From NCBI RefSeq assembly GCF_007991175.1, contig NZ_BJXV01000017.1, positions 25,510-89,509 on the forward strand: a DNA stretch of 64,000 nt, given 5' to 3'. Source of the stretch: Halovibrio variabilis. Lineage in GTDB: Bacteria > Pseudomonadota > Gammaproteobacteria > Pseudomonadales > Halomonadaceae. The position numbers and the translations under genes were made by a program. How positions within the stretch are numbered: position 1 is the first letter of the stretch; each line of letters opens with the position of its first letter. The notes beneath the pieces were generated by a model that was not told the DNA's origin, did no database searches, and saw nothing but the letters and a program-made list of their open reading frames with translations. Of the stretch, positions 53,920 through 61,503 are shown piece after piece.

Positions 53920-54216
53920 ATGCCTGCTTATATCGTAATGACACGAGAACACACCCAAGACGCCCAGGAAATGGAGCGCTACAGCGAGAAGGCACAGGCG
54001 GCTCGCGAAGGCCACGACCCGCAACCGCTGGCTTTCTATGGTGATTTTGAAGTGCTCGAAGGCAGCGCCATGGAGGGAGCAGTGATTCTGCGCTTCCCCG
54101 ATATGGCCGCCGCCCGTGCCTGGTACGAAAGCCCCGCCTACCAGGAAGCCCGCAAGCACCGCTTCCAGGCCGCCGACTACCGCGTCTTTATCGTTGATGG
54201 CTTAGCAGAAGCCTAA
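53920..54216 (+). CDS. DUF1330 family protein
   Basis: A 98-residue ferredoxin-fold protein with YIVMTREHTQDAQEMERYSEKAQ at the start and MAAARAWYESPAYQEARKHRFQAADYRVFIVDG at the end, the hallmark of DUF1330. Members form dimers; some may be oxygenase-like or stress proteins, but no reaction is proven. AGGAA lies seven bases before ATG 53920. A strong terminator follows. Confidence 0.88.
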   Translation: MPAYIVMTREHTQDAQEMERYSEKAQAAREGHDPQPLAFYGDFEVLEGSAMEGAVILRFPDMAAARAWYESPAYQEARKHRFQAADYRVFIVDGLAEA

Positions 54217-54221
54217 AAAGC

Positions 54222-54251
54222 AAAATCCCCGCCTACAATGGCGGGGATTTT
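54222..54251 (+). terminator. Intrinsic terminator after the DUF1330 gene
   Basis: AAAATCCCCGCC and GGCGGGGATTTT form a perfect 12-bp stem with a six-base loop. Confidence 0.88.
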
Positions 54252-54287
54252 CGGCTGTTGCCTTGCTTGCCAATTACCTTATCTATA

Positions 54288-54641
54288 TCACCAGCGATAG
54301 TTCACTTTTGCGGTAATTTCTCGGCCCGGATTTTAATAGTCCGCCGTGGCTGACCGACCACATACTGCTCGATGACGCCATTGCCCTGTACAACCCCGAT
54401 AGTGACGTCATTCTTGGTCAGGTCATAGATGGCCGCCGAGAAAAGCGCATTCATACCAAAGGGGGCGTATTTCGCACCAATTTCGTTACTGTTCGCCCCG
54501 CTCAGGTTCAACGCCGATGGTGGGAGGCGTAACCGATTCCACCATGCTCACATAGGTAGAAATTTGGTCGGTGACGCGATAAGTCAGTGCACCCCGAAGT
54601 GAGGGCTCAGAGAAGTCATCGAAATCGGTAACGCCTGCCAT
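54288..54641 (-). pseudogene. C-terminal remnant of a TonB-dependent siderophore receptor
   Basis: The minus strand gives DFDDFSEPSLRGALTYRVTD and ISTYVSMVESVTPP, then after a frame change NEIGAKYAPFGMNALFSAA and IYDLTKNDV, then after another frame change GREITAKVNYRW and a stop at 54288. These are consecutive barrel strands of FhuA/FoxA-like receptors, ending in the expected terminal aromatic. At least two frameshifts and the loss of the first 500 or so residues make it dead. It is unrelated in position to the fragment at 5623-5930 but the same superfamily. Confidence 0.78.
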
Positions 54642-54779
54642 GCTAGTGCTTGTCACATCTATCGAGTCGTTGCACCCACCGCCCCGTCAAACGCAAAATT
54701 GCACAAATCCAAAAAATGCACAATGCTTGTACAGCACTTGCATAGAAACACAGCACGGAAAAACCGTACGGAGAGCACC

Positions 54780-55094
54780 ATGAAATTCGATCAGTTTGTA
54801 CGACTCGCCCGCCAATCCAGTATCGCGGAGCTACACATTGAATCCCACGAAGGCAACGTCTTCGTCTTTCGGGCGCTCACTCAAGACGGCGAAGAGAACG
54901 TACTCGAAGACAGCCACGGCCAGCCTCTTCGTCCGCATTCCCTGAGCGATGCCCGCGAACGGCTCATCAAGGCCGGCGGGCTTGAGGAGCTGCCGCTCTA
55001 TCTTGTCCAGCAGGTCCCCTACGACGAAATGATCGGGCTGGAGGCCGACCAGGAGGCGCACAAGACGCCGATGACGCTGCATTCGGGCGTCTAG
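54780..55094 (+). CDS. Small conserved protein (DUF6482-like)
   Basis: A 104-residue protein: MKFDQFVRLARQSSIAELHIESHEGNVFVF, then ALTQDGEENVLEDSHGQPLRPHSLSDARERL and YLVQQVPYDEMIGL. This pattern is known from small halomonad and pseudomonad proteins of the DUF6482 type; function is unknown. CGGAGAG lies six bases before ATG 54780; the upstream in-frame extension to 54699 is not supported. Confidence 0.75.
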   Translation: MKFDQFVRLARQSSIAELHIESHEGNVFVFRALTQDGEENVLEDSHGQPLRPHSLSDARERLIKAGGLEELPLYLVQQVPYDEMIGLEADQEAHKTPMTLHSGV

Positions 55095-55160
55095 CGTACG
55101 TTAAGGCGCATCACCTGAAGGCGTGCCCAGGCCTGAAACAAATGGAACCAGCCTGGCGCC

Positions 55161-56357
55161 TTACACTCCGACCGCGGCCCGCCCTTTAATGATGGAGCGG
55201 GCAAGCAGCAGATACGCCACCGAACCGCAGGCCGCCATGGCCAGGATAACCGCTTCAAGCGTATGCGGCAGCACGGCAGACAGGCCACTCAGAATCCCGG
55301 CAATGCCGAATTGGGCTGCACCCAAAAGTGCTGCGGCCGTGCCACCGCTGGTGGGAAAGTACTCTAAAAAGCAGGCCTGAATATTCGGTGAGATCGCCCC
55401 CACCGCACCGATGGTCAGCATCATGGCGGGCAGGAAGGCGTACAGCGGCCACGCCATGAAGGCAGCCATCACCAGCAAGAGGATGCCGACCGCCTGACAG
55501 CCCGTCGCCAACTGCAGAATGCGAAACGACGGCACCCTGGAAAGCAGTAGCCGATTGAGAATATTGAAGATAAGCATCGCGACAATGTTCGCCGCAAACA
55601 GCATCGAAAAGGCCGAGGGCGACTGTTCGAAGTGCCCCTGATAGATAAAGGAAGCATATGTGATAAACATCATCAGGGTAGAAAAAGAAGCGGCCTGCCA
55701 AACGATGAACGGCAGCGCTGGCTTGGTGGACAGCACCAGTTTGTAACGCGCCAACAAGCTCATCTGGGGGCTTTTTGCGCGAGACACCTTGCCAATGCCG
55801 GTAAAGATAACCCGCACCAGCAACGGTACCAGCAACAGCGCGTATGCCGCCAAGGCGAAGAAAATATAGTGCCAGGAACCTACCGACAGAATCGCGCTGC
55901 CGACACTCGGAGCAACGCCAGGCGCCAACACCATGATAAAGCCCATCATCGAGAACAGTTTCGCAGCATCGCGGCCCGCCACCCGGTCGCGCACCAGCGC
56001 TGGCACAGACACCAGGGTAAAACCGGCGCCAAGGGCCTGAACTGCCCGCCCACCGAGCAGCGTGTTCAAGGAGTCCGCCATACCAATGACGATGCTTGAG
56101 AGTGCGAAAATCGCCAGCCCGCTCATCAGCACACGCTGTCGCCCGAAGCGGTCTGAAAGCGCACCGCCGATTAACTGGCCAACTGCCAATGCGAGTACAT
56201 ACACTGAAACACTCAGCGATACCGCCTGCTGAGAAATCCCCAGCGATTCGCCGATGACCGGAAAGGCAGGCAGATACGTATCCATGGAAAACGGGCCCAG
56301 CATCATGGTCAATGCCAGGCTCAGCACCACAATGAAGGGCGTTTTAGATTGGGTCAT
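55161..56357 (-). CDS. Bcr/CflA-family multidrug MFS transporter
   Basis: A 398-residue transporter with twelve helices. LGPFSMDTYLPAFPVIGESLGISQQAVSLSVSVYVLALAVGQLIGGALSDRFGRQRVL holds the MFS motif A, and TLVSVPALVRDRVAGRDAAKLFSMMGFIMVLAPGVAPSVGSAIL is typical of the Bcr/CflA drug-efflux subfamily (bicyclomycin, chloramphenicol). The actual substrate is unknown. The upstream ribosome site is weak. Confidence 0.9.
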   Translation of the reverse strand: MTQSKTPFIVVLSLALTMMLGPFSMDTYLPAFPVIGESLGISQQAVSLSVSVYVLALAVGQLIGGALSDRFGRQRVLMSGLAIFALSSIVIGMADSLNTLLGGRAVQALGAGFTLVSVPALVRDRVAGRDAAKLFSMMGFIMVLAPGVAPSVGSAILSVGSWHYIFFALAAYALLLVPLLVRVIFTGIGKVSRAKSPQMSLLARYKLVLSTKPALPFIVWQAASFSTLMMFITYASFIYQGHFEQSPSAFSMLFAANIVAMLIFNILNRLLLSRVPSFRILQLATGCQAVGILLLVMAAFMAWPLYAFLPAMMLTIGAVGAISPNIQACFLEYFPTSGGTAAALLGAAQFGIAGILSGLSAVLPHTLEAVILAMAACGSVAYLLLARSIIKGRAAVGV

Positions 56358-56565
56358 AGAAGCTCGCGGTTAAAGGGCGTAATGATGGACAGCATCAGCG
56401 ATATGATAACGGTTGATGCTATCAAGGCAATCGAATAGAAAATGAGGGATACGCTGCTTGGCGGTAATCTACCCAACACTCAGCCGTCTCTTATCGTTTA
56501 GCTCAACTATTCTAACGACTATGCTCAAGAAGACGCTGAAAGAATACCTTAACGAGGAGGCCAGG

Positions 56566-57084
56566 ATGTCTATCCCCCAGCCAGAACGACTCCATCTCGA
56601 CAGCGATGAAGCCACCGGTTACCCTAACTCCCCGCTGCCTGTGCTGATTTACCGCCAGGTTCTCGACATTCGCAATGCAGAGGAACGGGCCAATACCTTT
56701 GAAAGCATGTTCAAACAGCACGGCTGGCCGCCAGCGTGGCGCTACCATCTGTATGATTTTGACCACTTTCACTCCACTGCCCACGAGGTCTTGGGTATTT
56801 TTCGCGGGCAGGCCCGGGCGCGACTGGGTGGCCCTAACGGCCAGGAGCTGATGCTTTACCCAGGCGATGTGCTGGTGCTGCCCGCCGGAGTTGGGCATGC
56901 CAGCCTGGAGGCAGACGATGACTTCTGCATGGTAGGCGCCTACCCACCAGGCCAAAAGCCGGAAATAGAGCGCGGCGACCCGGCACAGCTTGCGGCAGCA
57001 CATGCGCGGGTAGCGGCCGTGGACTTACCTGAGAATGCACCGGTAGGCGGTTCACTGACACCGCTGTGGGGAGAAGACTCTTAA
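56566..57084 (+). CDS. Cupin-domain protein (YjlB-like)
   Basis: A 172-residue single-domain cupin. The metal-binding motif 1 is seen in YHLYDFDHFHSTAHEVLGIFRGQA near 60-83 (His residues and Glu), and motif 2 in GDVLVLPAGVGHASLE near 102-117. This group includes B. subtilis YjlB; the ligand is unknown. AGGAGG lies six bases before ATG 56566; the frame is open to 56458 without similarity. A hairpin follows. Confidence 0.85.
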   Translation: MSIPQPERLHLDSDEATGYPNSPLPVLIYRQVLDIRNAEERANTFESMFKQHGWPPAWRYHLYDFDHFHSTAHEVLGIFRGQARARLGGPNGQELMLYPGDVLVLPAGVGHASLEADDDFCMVGAYPPGQKPEIERGDPAQLAAAHARVAAVDLPENAPVGGSLTPLWGEDS

Positions 57085-57111
57085 GATGAGGAGAAAACTC
57101 TGCACATGACC

Positions 57112-57138
57112 TAATCGGCTCATATCTTGAGCCGATTA
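57112..57138. terminator. Perfect hairpin after the cupin gene
   Basis: TAATCGGCTCA and TGAGCCGATTA (11 bp, five-base loop). No T run follows directly, so termination is possible but not certain. Confidence 0.55.
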
Positions 57139-57171
57139 AGCTCTGTATTAGGCTCATAAGCCAATTGGCCT

Positions 57172-58170
57172 TCAATCTTCCTTAAGCAGTATAAAATGCT
57201 CAATCAACCGTATCATTAGCGTTTTCTGATCAGGCAGGCTTTCCGCCACTAACAGCGCTAACGCCACCAAAGTATTGTCATTGATCAGTTGCTCGACGGG
57301 CCGGGCCAGCAGTGCCGCGTTGCGGCGCAGGTACCATAGGAACAGAAACGAGCCACAACGCTTATTTCCATCGGCCAGTGGGTGATTTTTAATCACAAAG
57401 TAAAGTAAGTGTGCCGCTCGGGTTGCCACATTGGGGTAAAACAGTTCGTCGCCAAAGCCCTGTTCAATGGTGGCCAAGGCTGATGTCAAACCATCGCCCC
57501 GCACCTGCCCAAACAGTTCGGTTGCCTCGCCTTTGGCGATTAAGGTTTGCTTTAACTCACCAATGGCTCTCAAGGCTTCTTCCAACTCCAGCGAGTGCAT
57601 ACCAGGCTGCTTAATGCTTAGCTCGGTTAATTGCTGCTCATCATAGCCCTGCAGCAAACTCCATGAGCGAGCGTAATCGCTAATCACACTCGCTACGGCC
57701 TCGCCTTCTGAGGATACCAAGCCTTGATTGGTCAAGGTTCGGCTGAGCAGTGTTAACGCCTGTTCGAACTCTATGCCCCGCTCGGATAAGCGTCGCTGAT
57801 TCAGAGTATAGCCTTGAACTAAGTGGTCTTTTAGCACCTGAGTAGCCCACTTGCGGAACTGGGTAGCCCGCTTTGAACTGACCCGATACCCCACCGAAAT
57901 AATCGCATCCAGATTATAGTGCTTGATACGGCGTCGAACCTGTCGCTTACCCTCTTGGCGAACTACTAAGAAATCCTTAGTAGTTGCCTGCTCACCCAGC
58001 TCCTCGTCTTTAAAAATATTTTGCAAGTGCATAAGAACGTTTTCGGACGTGGTAGCGAACAAGCTCCCCATCTGCGCTTGGCTCAACCAAACGGTCTCCT
58101 GCTCCAGCGTCACCTCTAGGTGTGCTTGCCCATCTTCGCTGGTGAATATCTGTATCTGCTGGTCATTCAT
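57172..58170 (-). CDS. RhuM-family protein with C-terminal Fic/Doc domain
   Basis: A 332-residue protein. The N-terminal half is the RhuM (virulence RhuM) family: EVTLEQETVWLSQAQMGSLFATTSENVLMHLQNIFKDEEL, RRRIKHYNLDAIISVGYRV and RATQFRKWATQVLKDHL. The C-terminal part has a Fic/Doc motif HPLADGNKR near 265, the AMP- or phosphate-transferring active site, followed by CGSFLFLWYLRR. Fic proteins modify other proteins; Doc modifies EF-Tu. No antitoxin gene (Phd-like) is next to it, so the N-terminal RhuM half may restrain or direct it. It opens the toxin-rich island. Confidence 0.88.
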   Translation of the reverse strand: MNDQQIQIFTSEDGQAHLEVTLEQETVWLSQAQMGSLFATTSENVLMHLQNIFKDEELGEQATTKDFLVVRQEGKRQVRRRIKHYNLDAIISVGYRVSSKRATQFRKWATQVLKDHLVQGYTLNQRRLSERGIEFEQALTLLSRTLTNQGLVSSEGEAVASVISDYARSWSLLQGYDEQQLTELSIKQPGMHSLELEEALRAIGELKQTLIAKGEATELFGQVRGDGLTSALATIEQGFGDELFYPNVATRAAHLLYFVIKNHPLADGNKRCGSFLFLWYLRRNAALLARPVEQLINDNTLVALALLVAESLPDQKTLMIRLIEHFILLKED

Positions 58171-58380
58171 AAGTATTGCCTCCAGGTTTACATCAAGCCT
58201 TATGCATCCCTAAAGCAAGCATCACTTAATGCAGCAACCTTCACCTTGCCTACCAGAGCAGATACTCAAGTGCGCTTATCATTAGAGATTAAGTAAACCT
58301 TAGCATAATAGCTGTGCATTTATACAGCTAAATAGCCTCAATATTCCATCCCATTAACCACGGCCCCTGAAAGAATTGTT

Positions 58381-58619
58381 TTAAGAGTGCAAACGCCGCC
58401 TGAGGTCATCCAGCAACCATTGGCCAGCCTGTCCTAGGGGTTGATTGCGCGCATACGCGGCATCAATCGTTAGCCCTTCATCAGGCGTTGGGGCGTTCTC
58501 AATACGAAGCGGAACCAGGCTTCCCTCAGATATCAACTCGGATACAAGATGCTCAGGCATGCGCGACATCGCTTCCCAATATCTGCGCCTGATACTCAAC
58601 GTGATCGGCATTAGTGATC
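58381..58619 (-). pseudogene. Remnant of a LysR-type regulator, cut by the IS element
   Basis: The minus strand reads RMPEHLVSELISEGSLVPL and ATIDAAYARNQPLGQAGQW-like sequence (TIDAAYARNQPLGQAG), the end of a LysR effector domain. Just before it, in another frame, ITNADHVEYQAQILGSDVA looks like the preceding segment. The gene has at least one frameshift and is interrupted by the IS3-family element at 58620. The N-terminal helix-turn-helix is not found on the other side. Confidence 0.6.
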
Positions 58620-58674
58620 TTGCCCAGTAGCAGTAGACACCTCAAAAATGTAATACGCTACGATGAGGTGAACC

Positions 58675-58977
58675 ATGGCAAGATCGACGACATCAATGAA
58701 GAAAAAATCCTATACCCGTTACTCAGATGCCTACCGTCAAGAAGCGTTAGCACTCGCTGATCGCATTGGCGTTGCAGCAGCGGCTCGTGAGCTGGGCATA
58801 CATGCGAGTCAGCTTTATCAGTGGCGCTCCAAAGCGCAGTTTCAGCAAGACACCTCTGAACGAGAGCAGTCGTTGGCAGAAGAAAACGCCCGCTTGAAGC
58901 GCCAATTAGCCGAAGTAAATGAAGAGCTGGCCATCACAAAAAAGGCCGCGGTGTACTTTGCGAAGAGCCTGAAGTGA
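58675..58977 (+). CDS. IS3-family transposase OrfA
   Basis: A 100-residue DNA-binding subunit: helix-turn-helix [36 protein letters not shown] near 20-55, then a leucine-zipper-like region ([29 protein letters not shown]). The end overlaps orfB. AAAAAAG at 58938-58944 sits exactly in the A AAA AAG frame for a -1 shift into orfB. Confidence 0.9.
   Translation: MARSTTSMKKKSYTRYSDAYRQEALALADRIGVAAAARELGIHASQLYQWRSKAQFQQDTSEREQSLAEENARLKRQLAEVNEELAITKKAAVYFAKSLK
58938..58944 (+). promoter_or_regulatory. Programmed -1 frameshift site
   Basis: A AAA AAG, with AAA at codon 58939 and AAG at 58942 in the orfA frame. After a one-base backward slip, translation continues in the orfB frame ([17 protein letters not shown]) to make the OrfAB transposase. 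Confidence 0.75.
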
Positions 58978-59840
58978 AGTACGCCTTTATCCATCGTCAT
59001 CGCCAGGCTTTCGGTGTTCAGCGTATGTGCCATGTTGTCGGGGTCGCTCGGAGTGGCTACTACGCTTGGCGACAGCGCGAAGGAGCTTCGTCCCCAAAAC
59101 GCAGCCAGCAAGCCATTATCGATCAGCGGGTGGCGACGGCTTATCACCAACGTAAGGGGCGCTCAGGCGCCCCGAGATTAGCACTAGACCTTCGAGATGA
59201 TGGGCTGCCGATCAACCGTAAGACGGTGGCTGCCAGCATGCAGCGTCAGGGTTTGCGCGCCAAAGCAGCCCGTAAGTTTAAGGCCACCACAAACTCTCGA
59301 CATTCGCTGCCAGTAGCGCCGAATCTGCTAGCGCAAAACTTTACTGCCTTAGCCCCCAATCAAAAGTGGGTGGGTGACATCACCTACTTAGCAACAGGCG
59401 AAGGCTGGCTTTACCTGGCAGTGCTGATTGACCTTTATTCTCGTAAGGTGGTTGGTTGGGCAATGAGTGAGCGTATGACGGCCGATCTTGTCTGTGACGC
59501 GCTTCAGATGGCGCTATGGAAACGCAAAATGCCCAAAGGCGTGATAGTTCACTCGGACCGAGGCAGTCAGTACTGTTCCATGCTTTACCAATCGCAGCTT
59601 ACCCGGCATGAGCTTAAGTGCAGCATGAGCGCCAAAGGCAACTGCTATGATAATGCCTGTGCCGAAAGCTTCTTCCACAGTCTCAAAGTTGAAGCGATCC
59701 ATGGGGAGCAATTTAAAACGCGAAACGACATGAGGCGCCAGGTGTTTGAGTACGTTGAACTAGACTACAACAAGCAACGGCGGCACAGTGCCATTGGAAT
59801 GATCAGCCCAGAGGTATTTGAAGCCCGAATGATCGCTTAA
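58974..59840 (+). CDS. IS3-family transposase OrfB (DDE integrase)
   Basis: A 288-residue rve-type integrase core. The DDE triad is seen as [29 protein letters not shown] (first D), [12 protein letters not shown] (second D) and [19 protein letters not shown] (E). The C-terminal [17 protein letters not shown] is typical of the IS3 group. The frame begins at GTG 58974; the active enzyme is presumably the OrfAB frameshift product. Confidence 0.92.
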   Translation: MKYAFIHRHRQAFGVQRMCHVVGVARSGYYAWRQREGASSPKRSQQAIIDQRVATAYHQRKGRSGAPRLALDLRDDGLPINRKTVAASMQRQGLRAKAARKFKATTNSRHSLPVAPNLLAQNFTALAPNQKWVGDITYLATGEGWLYLAVLIDLYSRKVVGWAMSERMTADLVCDALQMALWKRKMPKGVIVHSDRGSQYCSMLYQSQLTRHELKCSMSAKGNCYDNACAESFFHSLKVEAIHGEQFKTRNDMRRQVFEYVELDYNKQRRHSAIGMISPEVFEARMIA

Positions 59841-59865
59841 ACCAGTGTCCACTCTTGCTGGGTAA

Positions 59866-60142
59866 GATCATAGTGACGTGACGTTGGTGGCTGGGGCAAA
59901 GGCGGTCGATTTAGGCGAGGAAACCATGCAGGGCTTCGTGGAAAAACTCGGTGGGCAGCTTGAACGGGCGGCGGCGAATGCCTAAGGCCTGTTGGCGTTT
60001 CAGCGTGGATCGCGTTGCAGCCACAAATGAGCCAGACAAGGCGCAAAAGGGTTATTCCCTTTTGTTCGTTCTAGGAACACTCACCCTCAATGCGCAGCGG
60101 GCCTCGTAGGCTAGCACCCTTGCCTTTCTTATCAGCCCCATC
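59866..60142. other. Stretch between the IS element and parDE
   Basis: A short plus-strand frame (59880-59984) would encode VTLVAGAKAVDLGEETMQGF and the tail LERAAANA; it looks like the C-terminus of a lost gene that I cannot identify. The rest has no recognisable content. Confidence 0.35.
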
Positions 60143-60171
60143 TATATTCATATTTGTTACTTTTGAATATA
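60143..60171. promoter_or_regulatory. Inverted repeat before parDE
   Basis: TATATTCA and TGAATATA are a perfect 8-base inverted repeat with a 13-base spacer, ending 11 bases before the antitoxin ATG. It is a likely ParD-binding operator overlapping the promoter. Confidence 0.55.
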
Positions 60172-60182
60172 GGAAGCACATC

Positions 60183-60431
60183 ATGGCTACGACCAGCCTT
60201 AGCCTAGGGGAGCACTGGGAAGTCTTTATCAGAAACGAAGTCTCCAGTGGTCGCTACGGCTCCGCAAGTGAAGTTGTTCGTGATGCGTTACGCGCCATGG
60301 AAGAACGCAAAAGCAAGCTTGAAGCGCTACGTACGCATCTAGCCCAAGGTGCCAAGCAAGCTAGAGCCGGTGAATTCGTGGACGATTTCTCGATGGATAC
60401 GTTAATCAACGATTTGGATAGTGAAACGTAA
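60183..60431 (+). CDS. parD: ParD-family antitoxin
   Basis: An 82-residue ribbon-helix-helix antitoxin of the ParD/CC2985 type: TTSLSLGEHWEVFIRNEVSSGRYGSASEVVRDALRAMEER, then an acidic tail that binds the toxin. It neutralises ParE and represses the operon. Its stop overlaps the parE ATG as TAATG. Confidence 0.92.
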   Translation: MATTSLSLGEHWEVFIRNEVSSGRYGSASEVVRDALRAMEERKSKLEALRTHLAQGAKQARAGEFVDDFSMDTLINDLDSET

Positions 60432-60730
60432 TGCCCAGGTTCAATATCACACCGAGGGCGAGCGACGATTTAAAAGATATCGGCCGCTATACGGAGTGGC
60501 AATGGGGCAAGAACCAACGAAATACCTACCTAAAGGATTTTGAAAAACGATTTCACTGGCTCGCAGAAAATCCACTGTTAGGCAAACATCGCTCTGATAT
60601 CAGCGAGGGTTATTACAGCTACCCCCAGGGCCAGCACGTCATCTTTTACCTGATTGGCCAAGGGGGCATTGAGATAATCGGCATTCCTCACAAAGAGATG
60701 GATATCGTCTCCTATTTCTTGCCCGATTAA
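60431..60730 (+). CDS. parE: ParE-family toxin
   Basis: A 99-residue RelE/ParE-fold toxin: RASDDLKDIGRYTEWQWGKNQRNTYLKDFEKRFHWLAENPLLGKHRSDI, then YYSYPQGQHVIFYLIGQGGIEIIGIPHKEMDIVSYF. ParE toxins inhibit DNA gyrase. One-base overlap with parD ensures coupled translation. Confidence 0.92.
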   Translation: MPRFNITPRASDDLKDIGRYTEWQWGKNQRNTYLKDFEKRFHWLAENPLLGKHRSDISEGYYSYPQGQHVIFYLIGQGGIEIIGIPHKEMDIVSYFLPD

Positions 60731-60955
60731 CTACTTTTAGGTATCGGAAACGACAACCCAGGGATGTTACTTCTATATTGGCGTTCTTGCTGAGCCCAGT
60801 TCTCTAAATTTTCTGCCAACATGTCTTATCCTCCACCAAACTGTTGAGCTGATTGAGGTCGACCTCAGCCGAACCGGCATGGTGCGATCTACCGAGGACT
60901 GAAACTCCAACAAGATGAACAGGTACACCTCTTGGGTCACCCCTGCCAATTGATA
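60727..60955 (-). pseudogene. Remnant of an Rpn-family PD-(D/E)XK nuclease (Transposase_31)
   Basis: On the minus strand 60858-60950 gives VTQEVYLFILLEFQSSVDRT and MPVRL, the core strand of Rpn/YhgA-like recombination-promoting nucleases (usual form W-x-Y-x-x-LLEFQSSVDRxMxxRL). Downstream at 60727-60822 the frame MLAENLENWAQQERQYR looks like the C-terminal helix of the same family. The rest is missing. Confidence 0.65.
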
Positions 60956-61170
60956 TTGACTGAGTTTACTTTCCTACTTTGCAGGTAAGTTTGAGAATAC
61001 GCTCTCTCAGCTCAGCCTTAACTATGAGCATTTAAAGTGCCATATAAAGGCTTTGCGGATCATAAATTACTCACCAACTTGGCACATTGCCAAAGCTAAC
61101 CCATAATGAGCACTTAAAAGCCCATAAAGATTTTAATGGGCCTTAAATTACTCAAATCAGCGGGACGACG
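60956..61170. other. hipBA upstream region with imperfect direct repeats
   Basis: Two related units of about 52 bases lie at 61022-61072 and 61103-61155, both running from (A/T)ATGAGCA(T/C)TTAAA to TAAATTACTCA. They end 16 bases before the hipB ATG and could be operator sites for HipB. Confidence 0.55.
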
Positions 61171-61503
61171 ATGAAACGGGCACGCAGCTACTCTCGCGTC
61201 ACAAAGCAGGCGCTCTCGATCTTCGGCAAGTTGATCAAGGCTGGCCGCTTGGAGCACAAACTGACGGCTACCGAACTGTCGGAACGCGCAGGCATTACTC
61301 GCAGAACCCTCCGCAATATCGAAAATGGCGAAGCTGGTTCTGAGATCGGCACCGTCTTCGAGGTTGCCGCACTCGTCGGCGTCCGCTTGTTCGATGTTGA
61401 CGAACGGACACTGGCGACGCACAACGCCCATCTCGAAGAAAAACTAACGCTGCTTCCTAAGAGCGTCCGCCATCGTAAGCAGGAGGTCGATGATGATTTC
61501 TAA
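61171..61503 (+). CDS. hipB: HipB-like Xre-type antitoxin
   Basis: A 110-residue DNA-binding antitoxin. Helix-turn-helix KLTATELSERAGITRRTLRNIENGEAGSEIGTVFEVAALVGV near 29-70. It overlaps the start of the HipA-like gene by 11 to 14 bases, giving coupled translation. It probably represses its own promoter at the repeats upstream. Confidence 0.87.
   Translation: MKRARSYSRVTKQALSIFGKLIKAGRLEHKLTATELSERAGITRRTLRNIENGEAGSEIGTVFEVAALVGVRLFDVDERTLATHNAHLEEKLTLLPKSVRHRKQEVDDDF

Larger units (their letters stand above)
58620..59865 (+). mobile_element. IS3-family insertion sequence
   Basis: A 1246-bp element. The terminal inverted repeats are TTGCCCAGTAGCAGTAGACAC at the left (58620-58640) and the complement of TTACCCAGCAAGAGTGGACAC at the right (59845-59865), 16 of 21 matching. 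The flanks carry a 4-bp target duplication GATC (58616-58619 and 59866-59869). It holds orfA and orfB with an A6G slippery site. It appears intact and possibly active. Confidence 0.85.
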
